Of a stretch of DNA of 64,000 bases, positions 62,220 through 64,000 are shown piece after piece (position 1 is the first letter of the stretch; each line of letters begins with the position of its first letter). Both the position numbers and the translations under genes were made by a program. Source of the stretch: Sphingobium sp. SYK-6. Lineage in GTDB: Bacteria; Pseudomonadota; Alphaproteobacteria; Sphingomonadales; Sphingomonadaceae. The stretch covers positions 3,566,501 to 3,630,500 of the forward strand of contig NC_015976.1 of assembly GCF_000283515.1 (NCBI RefSeq), read 5' to 3'. The notes under the pieces were generated by a model. It made no database searches. It was given only the letters and a program-made list of their open reading frames with translations, and was not told the origin of the DNA.

Positions 62220-64000
62220 ATGCTGCCGACTGTGTTTCTGTCGCTTTCTGGCGTCGATGTAAATTTTGTCGGCAACGTCGAGCGCAACATACCGCCCGGA
62301 ATGGCATATTTTTATCCGAAGAGCTTTGAAAACGGCGAGAACCTCATCTCGGCGATGGAGGAGCGGGTGGCGGAGAGCCGCATATTCGTACTTTTCGCAT
62401 CTCGCGCGTCAGTCGACTCCGTTTGGGTTCAATTTGAGATCGAGCGCGCGCGTCTCAACAAAATTCAGAATCCAGGCTTCAGATATTTTGTCTTCCCGGT
62501 GGAGCCCGGCGTGGAACGTGCCAGGCTCCCGGCTTGGATGCGCGAGGCGTGGGTTCCTTCGGCTGGCCACACCGCCAAAGATATCGCCCGTTATCTACGT
62601 GGTGTGCTGGCGAGCATGGCGGAACTTAGCGGGACGATCCTGCCTCCCCTCGGACGCGGCGGCCTCATCGACAAGGCACGCCGTGAGTATCAGAATGCCA
62701 CGTTCATCAACAAGGTCGCCCCAGGCTTGTTCCTATTCACCGGCCACGCCGGGATTGGCCGCCGAACGGTCAAACGCCTCCTCATTCCGACGCTCTTCCC
62801 GACACAGCCTGAGATGAACTACGGGCCGGAGTTTGAACTTCCGCCCCATGCAGACCTGGGCGACATCTACCGCGCCGTTCGACAGGAGTTGGAAGACCAC
62901 TTCTCGATCAAGAAATTCGAAAGTGCCTTGGCCGCCTTCAATGATGCGTCGATCGACGAGCAGGTCGAAGAAATTCTCCAGTCGATGTGCCACTTCGCTG
63001 ACCTTGGTCAGACGGTGACAATCGTCATTGGCCTCGGTTTATACGAGGATCGCGGTGAACTTAAGCCCTGGGCCGCTGCGCTGTTGAGCGCTGCCGCGAG
63101 GTATGACCAGCTAAAGCTATGCCTGATTTCGGCGCGTAAGTTGAAATTCAAGGACCTGCGGCCGCTGCAGAATGTCCAGCAGGTTGACGTGGAGCAACTC
63201 GAGGCCCCCGACATTCGGACTCTAATCTTGGAGACGATTCCAATCTTCGGGGGAACGCCCGCGTTGCCGAACGATACGGTGATCCAGTCAATCGGCGGGC
63301 ATCCTACCATAGCGCGTACGGTCGCCCGCCTCATTGCCCATGGTGGCCCGGTCGTCGTTGACAGCGACCCGAAGCAACTCCATGATATTCAAGAAGAGAT
63401 TCTATCAGAAAGCCTCAGCTTTGATCGTCTGAAACCGATCGAGCGTGATATCCTCTCGATTTTGAGCTGGGTTCCCCAGCTTAATGGACGGATGATGGCC
63501 AACATCATCCAAGGCCATCACGGCATCGAGCAAGAGGGAATGGTCGAGACGATCGAATTTCTGATTGCCGGGTGCCTCATGCAAATCAGCGGTGCCAACT
63601 ACCTTATCTCCGCGCCTGTTCGCGGGATGTTTCGTCGGAAGCATGGCTACGGGAGCACCGAACTTCGCACGATCTTCGCGCGCTTTCTGAAGGCAGAATG
63701 GGAGGCCGCCGTCAAAAATGACGAACTGAGAGCAGAATTGTTCGACGCCTTTGTCTACATGACTGCGCTGGAGGGGGGGACGCTTCCAAAGGAGTTCAAG
63801 GGTCTTCTCCTGCCCTCTACCCTGCAAGACCTCGTGCGTGACGCTTATGATCGACGCCATGTCGACGACCACGCTCTGGATCGCGTCGTGGCGTGGGGAA
63901 TGCCCGCGATCGACATGAAAATGGATGAGAACACCCGAGAGGAGATTCTGTCGTACCTGTTGCGTGCTCTAGTCCGCCTTGGCTCTCCCGATGCCAGGCG
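62220..64000 (+). CDS. TIR-domain STAND-like NTPase, 5' part (cut by right edge); probable anti-phage defence
   Basis: A frame from ATG at 62220 stays open for 593 codons to the window end. Residues 1-135 form a TIR domain: TVFLSLSGVDVNFVGNVERN, SFENGENLISAMEERVAESR, and WVQFEIE with Glu73 at the place of the NADase catalytic glutamate. Residues 165-290 look like a P-loop NTPase: LFTGHAGIGRRTVKRLLIP (175-183; GIGRRT in place of GKT), then TVTIVIGLGLYED. Later DRLKPIERDILSILSWVPQL resembles the winged-helix end of a STAND module. The codon use (ATA, TTA, CTA, AGA) and lower GC differ from the neighbours. GAGGGA lies before the ATG. Confidence 0.82.
   Translation, partial: MLPTVFLSLSGVDVNFVGNVERNIPPGMAYFYPKSFENGENLISAMEERVAESRIFVLFASRASVDSVWVQFEIERARLNKIQNPGFRYFVFPVEPGVERARLPAWMREAWVPSAGHTAKDIARYLRGVLASMAELSGTILPPLGRGGLIDKARREYQNATFINKVAPGLFLFTGHAGIGRRTVKRLLIPTLFPTQPEMNYGPEFELPPHADLGDIYRAVRQELEDHFSIKKFESALAAFNDASIDEQVEEILQSMCHFADLGQTVTIVIGLGLYEDRGELKPWAAALLSAAARYDQLKLCLISARKLKFKDLRPLQNVQQVDVEQLEAPDIRTLILETIPIFGGTPALPNDTVIQSIGGHPTIARTVARLIAHGGPVVVDSDPKQLHDIQEEILSESLSFDRLKPIERDILSILSWVPQLNGRMMANIIQGHHGIEQEGMVETIEFLIAGCLMQISGANYLISAPVRGMFRRKHGYGSTELRTIFARFLKAEWEAAVKNDELRAELFDAFVYMTALEGGTLPKEFKGLLLPSTLQDLVRDAYDRRHVDDHALDRVVAWGMPAIDMKMDENTREEILSYLLRALVRLGSPDAR

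Overview
The window is a gene-dense, GC-rich (by eye roughly two-thirds GC) stretch of an alphaproteobacterial chromosome, most likely from the order Sphingomonadales. The basis is the gene set and its order: a long-type glutamate-cysteine ligase, a DUF1192 gene next to clpA, a DUF2793 gene closing a gene transfer agent (GTA) cluster, and intergenic inverted repeats of a kind I recall from sphingomonad genomes. I see no rRNA, tRNA, CRISPR array or transposase gene.

Layout. 1-4418: envelope and redox genes on the minus strand (partial methyltransferase, GT4 glycosyltransferase, LpxH-like phosphoesterase, GST, quinone oxidoreductase) and a small DUF1192 gene. 4564-10616: clpA, an alpha/beta hydrolase, a second GST, a Bax-inhibitor-1 protein and an OmpA-type porin with a 25-proline linker. 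10817-25657: a nearly complete GTA cluster, all on the minus strand, in the order gp1, gp2, luxR-type regulator, gp3, gp4, gp5, gp6, gp8, gp9, gp10, gp10.1, gp11, gp12, gp13, gp14, gp15, DUF2793. Its departures from the Rhodobacter capsulatus layout are an embedded LuxR regulator, no gp7, a very long gp12 and a short gp15. 25784-41986: housekeeping and metabolism (trmB, metK, lnt, rsmE, gshA, argG) with small regulatory pairs (AraC/SDR, ArsR/SRPBCC). 42021-54009: cfa, an exported aminotransferase, a molybdopterin oxidoreductase with its cytochrome b, hydrolases, two Flp-like pilins, Cu/Zn SOD and rlmN. 54184-61943: dnaN, a GGDEF-EAL-PilZ protein, a pnuC/nadR-type salvage pair and a spermidine-dehydrogenase-like flavoprotein. 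62220-64000: a lower-GC open frame encoding a TIR domain followed by a STAND-like P-loop NTPase, running off the right edge. This looks like the start of an accessory (probably defence) island.

How parts work together. The GTA genes are packed with 4-8 base overlaps. Intrinsic-terminator-like hairpins flank the capsid gene, and a good -35 element lies upstream of gp1. Four intergenic spots (42021, 44897, 45712, 58492) carry copies or fragments of one palindromic element whose TAGG/CCTA ends supply the stop codon of the neighbouring gene. Two copies host or abut other inverted repeats. The ArsR/SRPBCC pair shares a perfect 20-bp palindrome that overlaps the arsR start codon and sits between the -35 and -10 of the divergent gene.

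All calls come from reading translations and motifs. No database search was run.
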